A DNA stretch of 64,000 nt from Batkoa obscura (GCA_030770535.1 JASVEC010000040.1:186001-250000); one strand, 5' to 3'; positions 43,184 to 56,261 are shown, counted from the first letter of the stretch. Numbers and translations are program-made. The notes: a model not told the origin generated them from the sequence alone.

Positions 43184-46100
43184 ATGTCTGAGCAAGTAGG
43201 GGAGCTCAATTTGGCTGGAGGGAGGAATAAATTTAGAGTAATTTAGCCTATTTTATAATTCAAATCTCCTTAAATTAATAATTAATTATTATAGTATTCT
43301 TCCTTTAAAGAAAGAATCGAAAATTTGAGTTTTGATGTACTTCATCAAATTGATAGAAAACCAATAGATATAGAAAATTCAGGATCTTTTTTTAATGAAT
43401 TGTTTGAATCATTGTTGATTTCAAATCTTACCGTTCCATTTGAAGAATTTTCAACTAAAATTAAACCACTCGTTAAATCATTACCTCAAATTTTACATCA
43501 TAAAAAACAAATTGCTGAGATTATTAAAGAATATCTTTATAAAGAAACTTCAGATACCCTAATTCCAGTGTTACAGTAAGTTGATATGGTTTTGGAATGT
43601 TTTTTGAGATGCTAATAATTTTGTTTAGACTTATACCATGCTTAGCTAGAGATTTACAAGAAGAGTTTTATAACGAATTTTTGGGTTTATTAGATCCACT
43701 GATTATTGTTTTAAATCATAAAGAAGCTGGGATTATTGAAGTAAACTTAATTGACCTATTCGTTATTTTTTATTAATATAAAATTTAGCATACATTTAAT
43801 GCTATTGCATTTTCATTAAAATATTTATCCAAAATTGCAATCAAAAAATTACCAGAAATATTCAAGTAAGTCATAAATTTATTTATCATTATTAGCTATT
43901 AATTTATCTTGATAGGGTACTTGCCCCATTGATGGGAGAAAGACGTGGTAAAGCTTATCTTCGTGTATTTGTGGCTGAATCTTTTGGATTTTTAATTAGA
44001 AGATGTAAAGATGAGGATTTAAAAGAAATCATTGAAGTTATTTTTGAATACTATGATAAAAATAGAGAGGATGAAATACTTGATGGTTTATCTTTATTAC
44101 TTTTAGAGAGTGTTAAAGTAAGATATATTTTATCTTTAGTTTTTGAATAAGGATATTAATGAATTTATTTATAGAATATTGATAATAAACTTCATTCACG
44201 TTATTCTGAAATTCAAGATCAAATGTTTCTTGTGGTACAACAATCCCAGTTTTCACTTGATGGAAATTCAATAGGTAGAATTAACCAAAATTTACTATTA
44301 TTAATTTGCTAATTTTAAATTAGAGTTGAGCAACTCAGCATATGAACTAAATTGTAAATTTATCAAAGAAGCATGTAATTATTGCAGAAAACCAAATGCT
44401 ACACCAATTAATGAAAAATTAATTCAACAATTTTCAAGTTTATCTAAGTTTTATGGGAATCAAAAAATTAATATAGAAAAACAAAGTAGTAATGAAATAT
44501 GTATTATATTAGGTACTATAAAAACATTCTTTGACCATTTCAATGGTGCTTGTGTTCAGAATTATATTCCATTTTTAGATGTAATTGTGCAATTTGTTAA
44601 AGTATTACTTGAAACTCAAAAAATTGAAGAATTGCATTCTTTATGTTTAGCCGAATTATTTTCTTTATTAAGTTTATTAGTTTGTCAAATTGATACTAAA
44701 GAATTGTATTCAAAAGGAAAAGTGATTATTAATTATTTATACAATTATAAAGTAAGTTTTTAATTTTATATATTATAATAAAGCAATAATAATTTTTAAT
44801 ATTATAGAATCCAATTTATGCAGTTAAATTTTCAAAGCTACTTATTCATTTAAAGTTTCAGCATTTTTCTCAACTCATTATACCACCATTAATTAAAATG
44901 GCATCAGAACCATGGGAAGATAATGCAACTTTATTTGTTATGTTATTGACTGAAATTATTGATAATGATCTTATTATTTATTATGAAAACAGTATAACAA
45001 ACACAGTAACAAAAGAAGGATTAATTCAATTTACATCGGATTCTAATATTAATTTAATAACCAAATTTATTGAACCAACCAATGATTGGGATTTATTGTT
45101 TGATGAAGTAATACAATTTTACAACAACGAAATTGAAATCGAACCAATGATTTCAATGTTATCATGTTATTTAAGTGTTTTGGCTAATATTAAAGTAAAT
45201 GATTCAAATATTATTAATATATTAGAAAATTTATTTGATTCATTATCAACATATTTAATTCAATGTAAACAACAAGAAATTGAAGAAAAGAAATTAAGCT
45301 ATATTAATATTTTTGGAGAATTAGTTCTTGGACAAATAATTTATTGTATTTTTAAAATAAGTTGTATAGTATTAAAAGACAATGAATTGGAAAATAATGA
45401 ATCAGAAAGACCTAATAAAAAGATGAAAAGAAGTAAATTAAATGTCAATGTAATAGAAGAAGATATCAAAGGTTTAAAATTAATTAACTATTTAATATCT
45501 TTTTGGAATAATAAGCTTTTACCAGTTATTTTACCAAAATTTCAATCAAAGAATGTATTAAAAAGTATTCATATTATTTTGTCATATCTCAAACAACATC
45601 AAATTCATAATGAAATTAAACAAATATTTGAAAATGAACAACTCAATAAAGTTTATCAATTATTAACACCTTCATTAATTTGTTATGATTCCAATGTAAG
45701 ACTTGCTTGTTTTGAAATATTATCTCAATTTGAAGTAAAAGGCGAAAATGAAAATAAGCAAAATAGTATTCATGACTTATTTCAACTTTGTATTCAAGTA
45801 GATAGTAAACCAACAAATCTTAATGAATATAGAGATAAATTAATACCATTAAGGAAATTATCCGTTATGGCTTCTAATGGCTTATTTAGTAATTTTGATT
45901 TAATTGTTCCAAGTCTTTGTGTTAGTATGTTTACTGTCAATTTTAGACCGTTATGGTTAGATGCTATCAAAGGACTTCAAGCATGTTCTAAGTATAAACC
46001 AAAGATTGTATCTAAATTATTACTATCTGTTATTGAAGGACTTCAAAATGGGGAATCTGTTAATTCATATAATCAAATTAATAATGTGTTTAATTCAATT

Positions 46101-49100
46101 AAAAGCTTTAATGAAGATAAACAAAACTTGAGAATTAATCAAATAACAACTAGAATATTAAGTAAAGAAGGAAAAGAAAATTATTCGTTTGATTTATTAA
46201 CCAATCATTTAATTCAATTATTGAATCCACGTAATGATCGATTGGACCATTGGGTTATTTATGAATGGATCTTACGTACTTTTATTGAATCTCCTCATTT
46301 AGCTGAAGCTCATTCCACAACAATTTGTAAATTATTTTTACAAATTTATGAAAAATATTTAAAAGGATCGGGTAATCCAAAAGCCATAGAAGAAGAAGAA
46401 GAAGAAGAAGAAATAATTGAAGAAATCGAAATCGAAAACAACAAAAATGAAGTTAATATAAAGAAAACCAAAAATCATATAATAGAATCTCAGCCTTTAC
46501 GTAAACAATTAATTCAATATTTAGAAATCTTTTCCAAATTTCAAAAAGCAGATAAGTTAAAACAACGTAATCAATTAGAACCAATATTTGAAACTTTATT
46601 AGCAAGTGGTGATAGTGATATACAAACATTAAGTTTAAAATGCATTGAAACTTATAGATATCAGTTTATATCGGAATATTCTTTACGTTTACATAACATT
46701 TTAAATGATATTAAATTTCGTGATGAAATTACTACTTTTAGTATAGCTCCAGATTCTGACGTTATTGAATCTAAGCATCGAGAACAATTACTCCCTTATT
46801 TAGTTAAAATACTATATGGACGATTGATTTCACGTAAAGGTAGAAAATCTAGTAAAATGAATATTAACCATCGTCGTACAGTTATTTTATCTTATCTTTC
46901 TGCTCTTGCTCCAAAGGAACTTTCATTATTGTTTAATATTTTATTTAAACCATTTAATTCTATTATTTTAGATGTCAACGAAACCAAACAAGATAATGAA
47001 GAATTTGTCATTAATAAGGAGATTGATATGGCTTCAATACCGTTAAAAAATCAACTTGGATTTTTATATTTATTATCTGACATATTAAAACAATTAGGAA
47101 CTTCATTAAATATATATATTCATCAAATAATAGCTATATTAATTCATATAATGAATTATGCAGATCAAAATTTAATGAAAGAAAATTCACAGAACATATT
47201 TAAAGAAATTCGTCAACAAGGTTTAAAAAGATTATTGACTATATTCAATCTTAAAATTCAATATAATTTTCAACCTTATATGAAGGCTATCTTTGATTCT
47301 ATGATTTCATCTAAACTTAATAATTTACCACAAGAAAATTCACAAGGTCCATCAGCTACTTTAGATATTATATTAACTTGGTCAACTAGATTAGATTATT
47401 ATGAATTTTTAGTAGATTATGATGATCGATTATTAACTAAACTATTTGATTGTTTATCAGTTTCCCATGTTAAATCTTCAGTTACAAGTTTAGTTATTGA
47501 TGTTGTTGAAAATTTATTTAAATTAGCAGAAACAGAAACAAAAGTGTTAAATGATAAAGACTTATTATCTTCTTCACAAATATTAGCAAAGACATTAAGA
47601 CCTAATATATCTTCCTTCTTAGATAATTTAGAAAAAGAAATTATTTCTCCATCAACTGCTCCTGGTCCATTACGTAACAATTTATTTCAACGTCAAATTC
47701 GATTATTATCTAGGATTGCCCCTTATATTGATAATCAAAATCAAGCTAAAGCTTTATTGAATCTATTGTATCCATCATTACATAAACCTAACAAAGTTTT
47801 AGATGAATTTATGAAAAGAGATATTATTATCATATTATCTGAATTAGTTAAATTAGATTCCGATTTAAAATCAATTACACCTGAATTTTTAAAATTATAT
47901 CAAAGTTTAGCAAGATTGTTCTTTTCAATTAATCTTAGAGAATCAAGACAAGGTTTATTAAATATATTTTTAACATTTTCAAAAGTAGATAAAGAACTAA
48001 AAGAGATCATTGATATTTTAAATGATATTAATGCATTTTCCAAAAAGAGATTAGATGAACCAGATTATGATGTTAGATTAAATGCATTTACTAAATTTAA
48101 TGACGAAATAGCTGAACAACTTAATGCTCATCAATGGTTACCATTATTATATAACTTCTTGTATTTTTTAAAGAATGAAGATGAAATGTCATTACGTAAT
48201 AGTGGTTCTTTTGCATTAACTAAATATTTTACAATAACATCCCAATGTCAAGATAAACAAAAACAAAATGAATTTATCGATTTATTAAGTCATATTATAT
48301 TACCAAGCATTAAAAAGGGATTAAAAATAAATTCAGAAACAATAAGATATGAATATTTTCAAATATTAGGACAAGCTGTAAAATTTTTTCCAACAATTGA
48401 ACCATTTAATGAATTAGTAGAATTATTAGGTAGTTCTAATAAAGAAGATATTGAAGAAAGAGAAGAAGAAATTGATCAATCCAATTTTTTCAATGGGATT
48501 TATCATATTCAATTAGCACAAAGAGTTAAAGTATTAACTAAATTTTCAGCATTATTAAATAAGCATCAAAATGATTTGATTTCACCTATTCGTTCTAGTT
48601 TATTATCTAATATCTTTTTACCAATTTGTTCTGATTTTATCTTTTCAGATAAAAATAATGAATTGACTTATGAAGCTATTCGAGCTATTTCAGCTATCTC
48701 AAGACATCTTTCTTGGTCTTTTTATATATCTTTATTTAGAAGATATTTCTCACTTTTGATTAAGAAACCAGAAAAAGAGAAACTATTTTTAAAGATTATA
48801 TTTGGTATTTTAGATGGATTCCGATTTAATTTGAACAAAGTACAAACAAATATAAAACACAAGATCAATGAAGATATACAACAAATTAATGAAGAAGACA
48901 ATGACATTAGTGAAGATGAGTTAATAAATCAATTAAAAAAGAATGATTCTAATGAAGCTATACATAAAATGGTAATAACATATATGATACCAGATTTATT
49001 AAGATATTTAAATAAATGTCCAGAAGATAAAATAGCAGATAGAATACCCTTAGCATTAGTAATAGCAAGATTATTAAAAAAATTACCACAACAATCATTT

Positions 49101-51938
49101 AAAAAACAAATACCATCATTAATATTAAATATGTGTAATTTATTAAAATCGAGAGATCAAACATGTCGAGATAATGTACGTAATGTATTGATTAAAATAG
49201 CACAATTATTTGGACCACCTCATTTACATTTTATTATTAAAGAATTATATAATTCATTAAATCGAGGATTCTTTAAACATATATTAAGTTATACAGTTAA
49301 TTCAATATTAGTAGCACTTACACCAGCATTAAAAAATGATGAGATTGATAAATCTGCTAGTTTAATCATGGATATTATTATTGAAGATTTATTTGGAGAA
49401 GTCAGTAAAGAAAAAGAAGCCGAAGATTATACTGGTAAACAAAAAGAAGTTAAATCAAGAAAAGGAAACTTAAGTTTAGATATATTAACTACCTTAATTA
49501 ATTTTAAATCATTACCAACATTATTAATACCATTAAAACAAATATTAAGTGAAACAGATAATGGTAAAACATTAATTAAAGTTAGTGATGCATTAACTAG
49601 AATTTCTTCGGGTTTAATTAAGAATTCGAAATTTGATACTAATGTATTATTAAAATTTTGTCACGGTTTAATTATGCAAAATATAGCTTTATGTCAGGTA
49701 GAAAAAGCAGATAATAAAAAGAAAAAAAGTAATCAAGAAGTAACATATACAGTACATATTAAAAGAAAAGCAATTAATGGACAATTAGATTATTTTTCTA
49801 ATAATGCTCATAAATTTGTTGAATTTGGTATGGAATTATTATTATCTGCATTAAAAAGAAATCGATTTGAATTTGAAAATGAAGAAATCAAAATTCAAAT
49901 GTTAAATCCATTCATTGATATTATGGGAGAAAGTTTATATTCAAATTATCAATCAATTACTGTTAATGCTATTAAAATTATTCAATTATTATTAAAAATC
50001 CCATTACCTGGATTTCAATTAGGTTTACCAACTATCATTAAAAGAATCTTTGATATCATTATTAGCCTTGGATCTACACAATCAGAAGTAGTACAAACTG
50101 GATTTAAATTAATTGCTTATGTGATTAAAAATCGACCTGAAATTGAAATCAAAGATCAACATTTAACATTATTAATTAATTTGATTATGCCTGATTTAGA
50201 AGAACCTAGCCGACAATCTACTACTTTCTTATTAATTCGGGCTATATTATCCAGACAATTATTAATTAGTTCATTATATGATTTAATTGATGAAGTGGGC
50301 AAAATCATGGTAACTAATCAATTAGACAGTGTACGTAATACATGTCGAGAAGTTTATTTACAATTTCTAATGGATTATCCACAAGGAAGTCAACGATTAG
50401 ATTCACAAATTCAATTTTTAATTAGTAATTTAAGTTATGAATTTGAAACTGGTAGAGAATCAATAATGGAATTATTTAATGCCTTGTTTATTAGAATATC
50501 ACCCAAATTATTAAATGATTATTCAGAAACTATATTTTTAGCCTTAATTATGGTATTAATTAATGATGATTCAATCAAATGTAGGGAAATGGCAGCTGTT
50601 TTAATTAAAACATTAATAACTAAGTTAGATAATAATTTATTAAATAAAATTAGTCAATTAATTATTAAATGGGCATCAATTGAAATCAAATCAATTGAGC
50701 AAAGTAATAATAATGTACAATTAAAGAGAATTGGATTACAAACATTAGGATTAATGGTGGATTCATTAAACATTAAGTTTGATAAATATTTAGATGAAAC
50801 ATTAATTATACTTTCTAATTCACTAGATTTAGGAATTCAATTATTATTAGAAGCACAACAAAAACAACAATTGATTCAAGAAAAAAACCCAGGCTTTGAT
50901 TTATCTCATTTAGATATTCCTACTCGTTGGGAAATCCCATATAATACTATTAATACATTGACAAAAGTATTTCAAGTATTTAAAAAGTTAAATAATAATA
51001 ATTTATTTTTAAAACTAAATGAATATTTATTACATCCACATAATTGGTTAAGAATTAGTTCCTCAAGATTATTAGGTATGTTTTATGCTAATTGTGATGC
51101 AGAGAAATGTCAAATTATTACTCCAGTTACTATGAATCATCCTTTATTATCAATTGAAGAGTTATTTAATACAGCTTATAATTTATGTATTCAAATTAAA
51201 TCACCTATTTTTGATAATGAATTAGCAGATCAATGGGTCAAGAATTTATATTTTATCGGTCAAGTTTTTTATTTTTATAAAAAGAAGCAAAACAGTAATC
51301 AAGAAAATGAAGAAGATGAAGAAAACGAAAGCGAATTAGAATCAGATAATGAATCAATAAATGATAATGATAATGATAATTCAATTATTAAAAGAAAAAT
51401 GAATAAAATAACAGCAAAAGATCCATTAGGTTGGTTATTAAAAAGATGTTCGTATATAGCAAGGTTAGAAGTAGTAAAAATAGATAATCAACCAAATAAA
51501 ATTCATATCTTTAAATTATTTGCTGCTTTAGTTTCAGTCATTTCAACTGAAGATTTAACCCCTTACCTTATCCCTATCTTATCACCAATTATTCGAACTT
51601 TAAATGATCCAGTATTAAAAGAACATGAGAGTTCTCATCAAGAATTAATGGAATTAACTAATGAAGTGGAAGGGTTTATTAAACATCAAGCAGATTCAAT
51701 GGAATATTTAAAAGCTATTAATAAAATTCAAGAAAATATTAGAAAAGTTCGAAGAAATCGAAAGGAAAAGAGTGCTCTTCAAGCATTAAATCAACCAGAA
51801 GCTTTTGCAAAAAGTAAACTTCGGAAAACAATGCAAAAGAAAAAGAACAGTAAACAAAAAATTCAAAGACAGAAAGAAAATAGTGGGAAAAGAGTTAGTA
51901 AAAAGAAAGAAAAGTCGGGTTTGTTAAATTTACTTTAG
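43184..51938 (+). CDS. utp20: Utp20 (DRIM), U3 snoRNP / SSU processome component
   Basis: Seven introns of 48-57 nt (43238-43294, 43576-43628, 43741-43788, 43866-43915, 44118-44174, 44275-44323, 44752-44807) leave an exact 2794-residue frame, the size of human UTP20. The start gives MSEQVGELNLAGGRNKFR, which joins YSSFKERIENLSFDVLHQID, a family-like N-terminus. The body is HEAT-like helical repeats. Recognisable family blocks include APLMGERRGKAYLRVFVAES, TRWEIPYNTINTLTKVF and a basic C-terminus (QKKKNSKQKIQRQKENSGKR). Utp20 is a scaffold for 18S rRNA processing in the nucleolus. Asp/Glu-rich linkers (IEEEEEEEEIIEE near residue 850) are low complexity. All introns lie in the first 1.6 kb. Confidence 0.95.
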
Positions 51939-52334
51939 AAAAAAAGAAGAGATATTATAGATTTTTATTATTATTAAATATTTAGCATTATTTTTTTTCT
52001 CTTTTTTCTCTTTTTTTATGAGTATTTGTTTACTCTGTTTGTTTTGTTTACTTTATTTTAAAAGTTTTAATCAATTTATTTTATTCTATAGTTGGCTATC
52101 TAAATCATTATACTATTATTAATCTTATTACTAATTTTAAATATAAACTATTGATTTTAAATTATTAGAGATTTAAATATTTTTAATTTTTATCAATAAT
52201 AGAAAAAAGAATAAGAAATAATTATTTAAAAATTATACTCATTTTATTTTATTTAAGAAATAATCCAAGTTTATTATAATTAAAAAAAGATTTAACCTAT
52301 ATAAAATTCAGTATGTAACTTATTATTCAATATA
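51939..52334. other. 3' flank of Utp20
   Basis: Extremely AT-rich, with poly-T tracts. A likely 3' UTR and spacer. Confidence 0.4.
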
Positions 52335-52436
52335 TGAGAGTGTTTTTTTTTGACTTGATTATTTTTTCCATTTTTTAAGTGCTATTTAAGTGAAAAAATT
52401 GTTAGTGAAATTGTTAGACACAAAAATATATCCCCA
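52335..52436 (+). mobile_element. MITE copy 15
   Basis: TGAGAGTGTTTTTTTTTGAC ... AAAAATATATCCCCA with core AAGTGCTATTTAAGTG. TA on the left only. Confidence 0.75.
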
Positions 52437-52474
52437 CTTGATATAATCGAACTATCAATTGTTAATTCACTATT

Positions 52475-52573
52475 TGGGGATGATTTATGTATTTGAGAAT
52501 TTTACTACCAATTTTTCCGCTCAAATAGCGCTTAAAAGATGGAAAAAATAATCAAGTCAAAAAAACATCCCTA
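52475..52573 (-). mobile_element. MITE copy 16
   Basis: TGGGGATGATTTATG ... AAAAAAACATCCCTA with core CTCAAATAGCGCTTAAAA. TT flanks both ends. It faces copy 15 38 bp away. Confidence 0.8.
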
Positions 52574-52806
52574 TTTAGAATACTCTTGTTCTTACTTTTT
52601 GTGTTTGTGTTCTGATTCCTCTTTTAAATTAAACTAGTCATTATCTTCTATTTTTCATTACAGAACTTATCTTTAAAACCAAATTGATTACAATCTATTC
52701 TATTTTTAATGTAAAATTTATATTATAATTTATAATTATAATTTTTTGTGTTTTTATTATACAATTTTTGTTTTTAAACTAAATTGATTATAATTTCCTA
52801 TCTTAT

Positions 52807-53242
52807 GTGAAATCTGGTACTCAGTGTTTGGAGTCAAGAACAGCTATTGCTGGGTTGACTACACTATAAGTCGAAAGGTCTTAGTTTATGTGACTAAGAT
52901 AGACTTGGATTATGAGGAATAGCACGTAATAGGTTACAAGCTATATAAGACAAATAGAATAGACAATACTAATGTAAAATCTACGTAAAATACTATTAAG
53001 AAAACTTAGTGGCTTTATTAAATGTTCGAGATATCAGGGAATAATTCAGTTAAAAAGCTTCGAACTACTATACTCTGTAAACTCTTTTATACTCTGAAAA
53101 GTATAAATATCAAAATGAGAGGATAATATTCTTTTGGATGGAGCTAGAAATTCTCGTAACAAATCAAACTAAGAATGTGGGATTGATTTCCTCTGAACTC
53201 GAGAACACAACAGCTTAGGCGACTGTTATGTTATAATTAACC
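52807..53242. mobile_element. GC-richer island; possible solo-LTR-type fossil
   Basis: About 430 bp with clearly higher GC (near 40% in several lines) than the surrounding ~20%. It has no open frame, can be framed by TG...CA, and has an internal TATATAAG box near 52945. This would fit the remnant of an LTR element end, but no matching partner, no target duplication and no internal domains are visible in the window. It is a candidate only. Confidence 0.25.
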
Positions 53243-53281
53243 ATGGGACTGACAAAGCGATATTTCACACTTATTAGAATA

Positions 53282-53381
53282 TGGGGATGTATTTTTGTGT
53301 TTGAGAATTCTGCTAATAACTTTTCCGCTTAAATAGTGCTTAAAAGATGGAAAAAGTAATGAAGCCAAAAAAACATCACCA
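53282..53381 (-). mobile_element. MITE copy 17 (abuts copy 18)
   Basis: TGGGGATGTATTTTTGTG ... AAAAAAACATCACCA, preceded by TA. The TA at 53382-53383 is shared with copy 18. Confidence 0.85.
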
Positions 53382-53383
53382 TA

Positions 53384-53484
53384 TGGGGATGTATTTTTGT
53401 ATTTAAGAATTTTACTGACAATTTTTCCACATAAATAGCGCTTAAAAAATGGAAAAATAATGAAACTAAAAAAAAACAGCCCCA
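53384..53484 (-). mobile_element. MITE copy 18 (abuts copy 17)
   Basis: TGGGGATGTATTTTTG ... AAAAAAACAGCCCCA, followed by TA. Same orientation as copy 17, making a direct pair. Confidence 0.85.
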
Positions 53485-53634
53485 TATGATTTTTGTTTTG
53501 AACTAAATTTAAGATGATTTATAGCATAATAGTTTATAATTTGTTTATCTAGATACATTAAAAATACATTCTTTATATAAAAATTAATTATAATTACATT
53601 GCCTTTAAAATGTATTATAATACAACTAATTTTT

Positions 53635-54110
53635 AAGTCCTCTTTATTATTATATGCTTTTGGTCAATTTTCATAAGGACATAGATATGTAGATAGAATG
53701 TTTAATTTACTACTTATAAGATATTGACTTTTATTTTCAGTCCATTTGTTGAATATATCAACATTTAAATTAGATTGTATATTATATTTTGAATCATTTC
53801 AAGTAGTATATTATTGAGAGTTGATAGACATATATATTCTATATATTTATTTCATACTTTATTATTTAAATTAAATTCATTTGAATGTTTTAAATATTTA
53901 CAAGCTGGTTTTCGATCAACATTGTTGAAGTTCATATCTATTACATCTTTACAAATCTTTCTTTGAATTATGATAGTTACAAATTTCAAAAAATTAAATT
54001 TAATATTATAATTACCTATTCTATGTATTTTATCACAATGAGATTTTAAATTTAATGTACTGGAATAACTTGTATAACTTTTAAATAGGCACTTATATCG
54101 TCTTTTACTA
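53635..54110 (-). pseudogene. Decayed C2H2 gene copy B
   Basis: On the minus strand a finger at 54021-54110 reads YKCLFKSYTSYSSTLNLKSH with CDKIHRIG after it, then a GTAATT donor. The intron site right after the finger is the same as in the intact gene at 38770 (HHDI then G|GTAAAT). Further along, near 53640-53690, CPYEN and PKAYNNKEDLK mark a second finger with its second Cys codon changed to a stop. The finger 1 second Cys is Tyr. Confidence 0.6.
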
Positions 54111-54283
54111 AGTATTTTTCCTAAAAAAACTAAATTGTTTTTTAAGCTTCATATTTTCAGTGAATAAATTATTTTTAAATACTGATAAATCAAATTTTTA
54201 TTATATTTATATCTCTGTTATAATTCTACAAAATAATTAACTATATTCTATATTATAAACTCTATAAAATTACTTTTAAAATG

Positions 54284-54400
54284 CTTAATTATTTAATGAT
54301 TCTGACATTTCATATAATGTTTAAGTAAATGATCATTTAAAACAGTTTGATCTTTAATTTTTATATTCTTGACTAGTTTATTATTTATAACATGTCGATA
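54284..54400 (-). pseudogene. C2H2 half-finger relic
   Basis: The frame ends VLNDHLLKHYMKCQNH and resembles the His half (DLKVHFINKH) of finger 2 of the 38770 gene. The Cys half is not recognisable. Confidence 0.35.
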
Positions 54401-54627
54401 TATATAATCTATAAAGATATTGAAAAAACTTGTATTCAACTTGGGTTGCCTGTTATAGTCAACTTAATGACTAAGCAAAGTATTAATTAAACTAGACCAC
54501 TTTTTGTATTTTGGATATTTGTTAGATACATTATTATTGAATTATATTTGACTATTACTTCTACAAAGTTCATACTTGCTTTTACATTCTATTTTTAACT
54601 ACCAGTTTTTATTGTTTTTAATTTTTA

Positions 54628-54970
54628 TTAATTATAATTATCTTTAACATGTCTTATAAAGTGGTGAAAATTTACAGAATTCCTACTGGGATAGAGCTTT
54701 TTACGATTTTCATAACAATATTTATATCTATATTCAATAGAAAATTGAATGTTTAGAGCACACTTATCCTTATCTTCCGAAATAAGTGGGTTATCATTTA
54801 TATCATTTTGATTTGTGTTCTGTTGATCTGATAAAACTATCAATTTAATTTTTATTTATAATAATTAGAGTTAACTTCAGCATATATTAAGTCGCAATGG
54901 TCTTTTAAGTCACGTTTATCGTTATAAGTTTTTGAAAAATTCACATAAAGACATATTTATGTTGATATAA
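54628..54970 (-). pseudogene. Decayed C2H2 gene copy A
   Basis: Finger 1 (about 54888-54953) reads CLYVNFSKTYNDKRDLKDHC with its second Cys replaced by Phe. A plausible intron follows, then a linker and a second finger-like stretch YKYCYENRKKLYPSRNSVNF with FHHFIRHVKD, again with the second Cys lost. Finger, intron, acidic linker, finger is the layout of the gene at 38770, so this is a paralogue in decay. The 71-codon open frame here is part of it. Confidence 0.6.
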
Positions 54971-55841
54971 CAGACGACTTATTGTTTAAATTGGATCGAT
55001 ATTTATCCTTAGTAGTTTAATCAAATACTTTATTACTCAACTTAGATTACTCTTCAAAATCTACGGATTCAACTAGTAAGTTATTTTTCAAGTTTGTCAT
55101 CATAATCAACCTCGTTGCTGTATAAATAAAACTTGTGAGCCTTTGTCTCCCCCACTATTTTTAAAAATATTTTACTTCTTAATAGCAGTAATTTTATTTA
55201 TCTTGATACTGCTTATCATTCTGGTGCCTATTTAAACTATCTTTATTAGCATATAATTTACTATGACCCAATAAAGTAAACAAATCTTTTATTTTTAATG
55301 CTTTTAACTATGTCTTCAAACTCAGTAATCTCTTTGATATTTTTCATCTCAATGGTTTATTGTAAATCAAGTGTTTCTTTGAATATTTGATCTCTTTAGT
55401 TTATTTGTATAATCGAAAGACTATCTATTTTTTAGTTGATAATATTATCCAGTTTATAAGATTGAATTTTAAAGATAATACTTTACTACAATTAATTTTG
55501 ATAGAAAAAGATCAAGAAACCAAAATTTCAATTTCGATTTAATATTTGATTAAATTTCAAAAAGCTATTATTAGTGACGTTGAAGCTATTTTTTGAATTA
55601 ATTTATGCTTAATTTTTTTGCAGCATTCAACATTAATTTTGCAAGTGATTGAACCTGAGGAACAAAAGTTGGTTTAAAATTCCACTTACTTTAGTACTAT
55701 AAATGAGCTGTACTTGAAAACGTTTTGTAGAGCAAAACGAATAAGGAGTATTACACATATAATTTTCAATTAAACTAAAACTACGCGGTTTGAAATTAGT
55801 AGAATTATGTCTAAGCTCGCATACAATTTCAACTAAATTAA
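54971..55841. other. Intergenic AT-rich stretch
   Basis: No supported gene. May contain the upstream part of C2H2 copy A, too decayed to read. Confidence 0.35.
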
Positions 55842-55947
55842 CCCTTTAAGTATTGAATTTCAAAAAAGTATTGGTCCAATCGACATAAATATTTGACGTC
55901 ATGGTCCATTCAAATGCCAAAAATTGAAATGTCTGATACTCAAAGAG
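55842..55947 (+). mobile_element. Candidate piggyBac-type MITE
   Basis: The left end CCCTTTAAGTATTGA then ATTTCA and the right end, read in reverse, CTCTTTGAGTATCAGA then CATTTCA form imperfect terminal inverted repeats of about 21 bp. The left flank is TTAA and the right flank CTAA, one base from a TTAA duplication. CCCTTT-type ends at TTAA sites are piggyBac-like. It is a single copy in the window. Confidence 0.4.
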
Positions 55948-56165
55948 CTAATAGAACATGCTGTGTTTAGATGTCATTTGTTTATTTTGATTCATTGGTA
56001 GTTCATTTTATTCGAATTTAATGATATATGAAGGGTATACTTATTAAATTTCTATAAAAAGATTAAAAACATACTAAAAAATAAAATGAACTCAAATATA
56101 ATTACTAGCTCTATTGACTAAAAATGCAATTGTTTTTATAGCATTTTGTGCTTAATTTCCGATCT

Positions 56166-56261
56166 AGTAGTCTTTTTAGTTTCACTATTTTTTTATTTTT
56201 TAAGCGGTATTATGTGAAAAAAAGTTAATTAATTCCTTAAACAAAAAAGGACATCCCCCTA
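56166..56261 (+). mobile_element. MITE copy 19, degraded left end
   Basis: TTTTTAGTTTCACTATTTT, core TTAAGCGGTATTATGTG and right end AAAAAAGGACATCCCCC. The left TIR is eroded. Confidence 0.65.
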
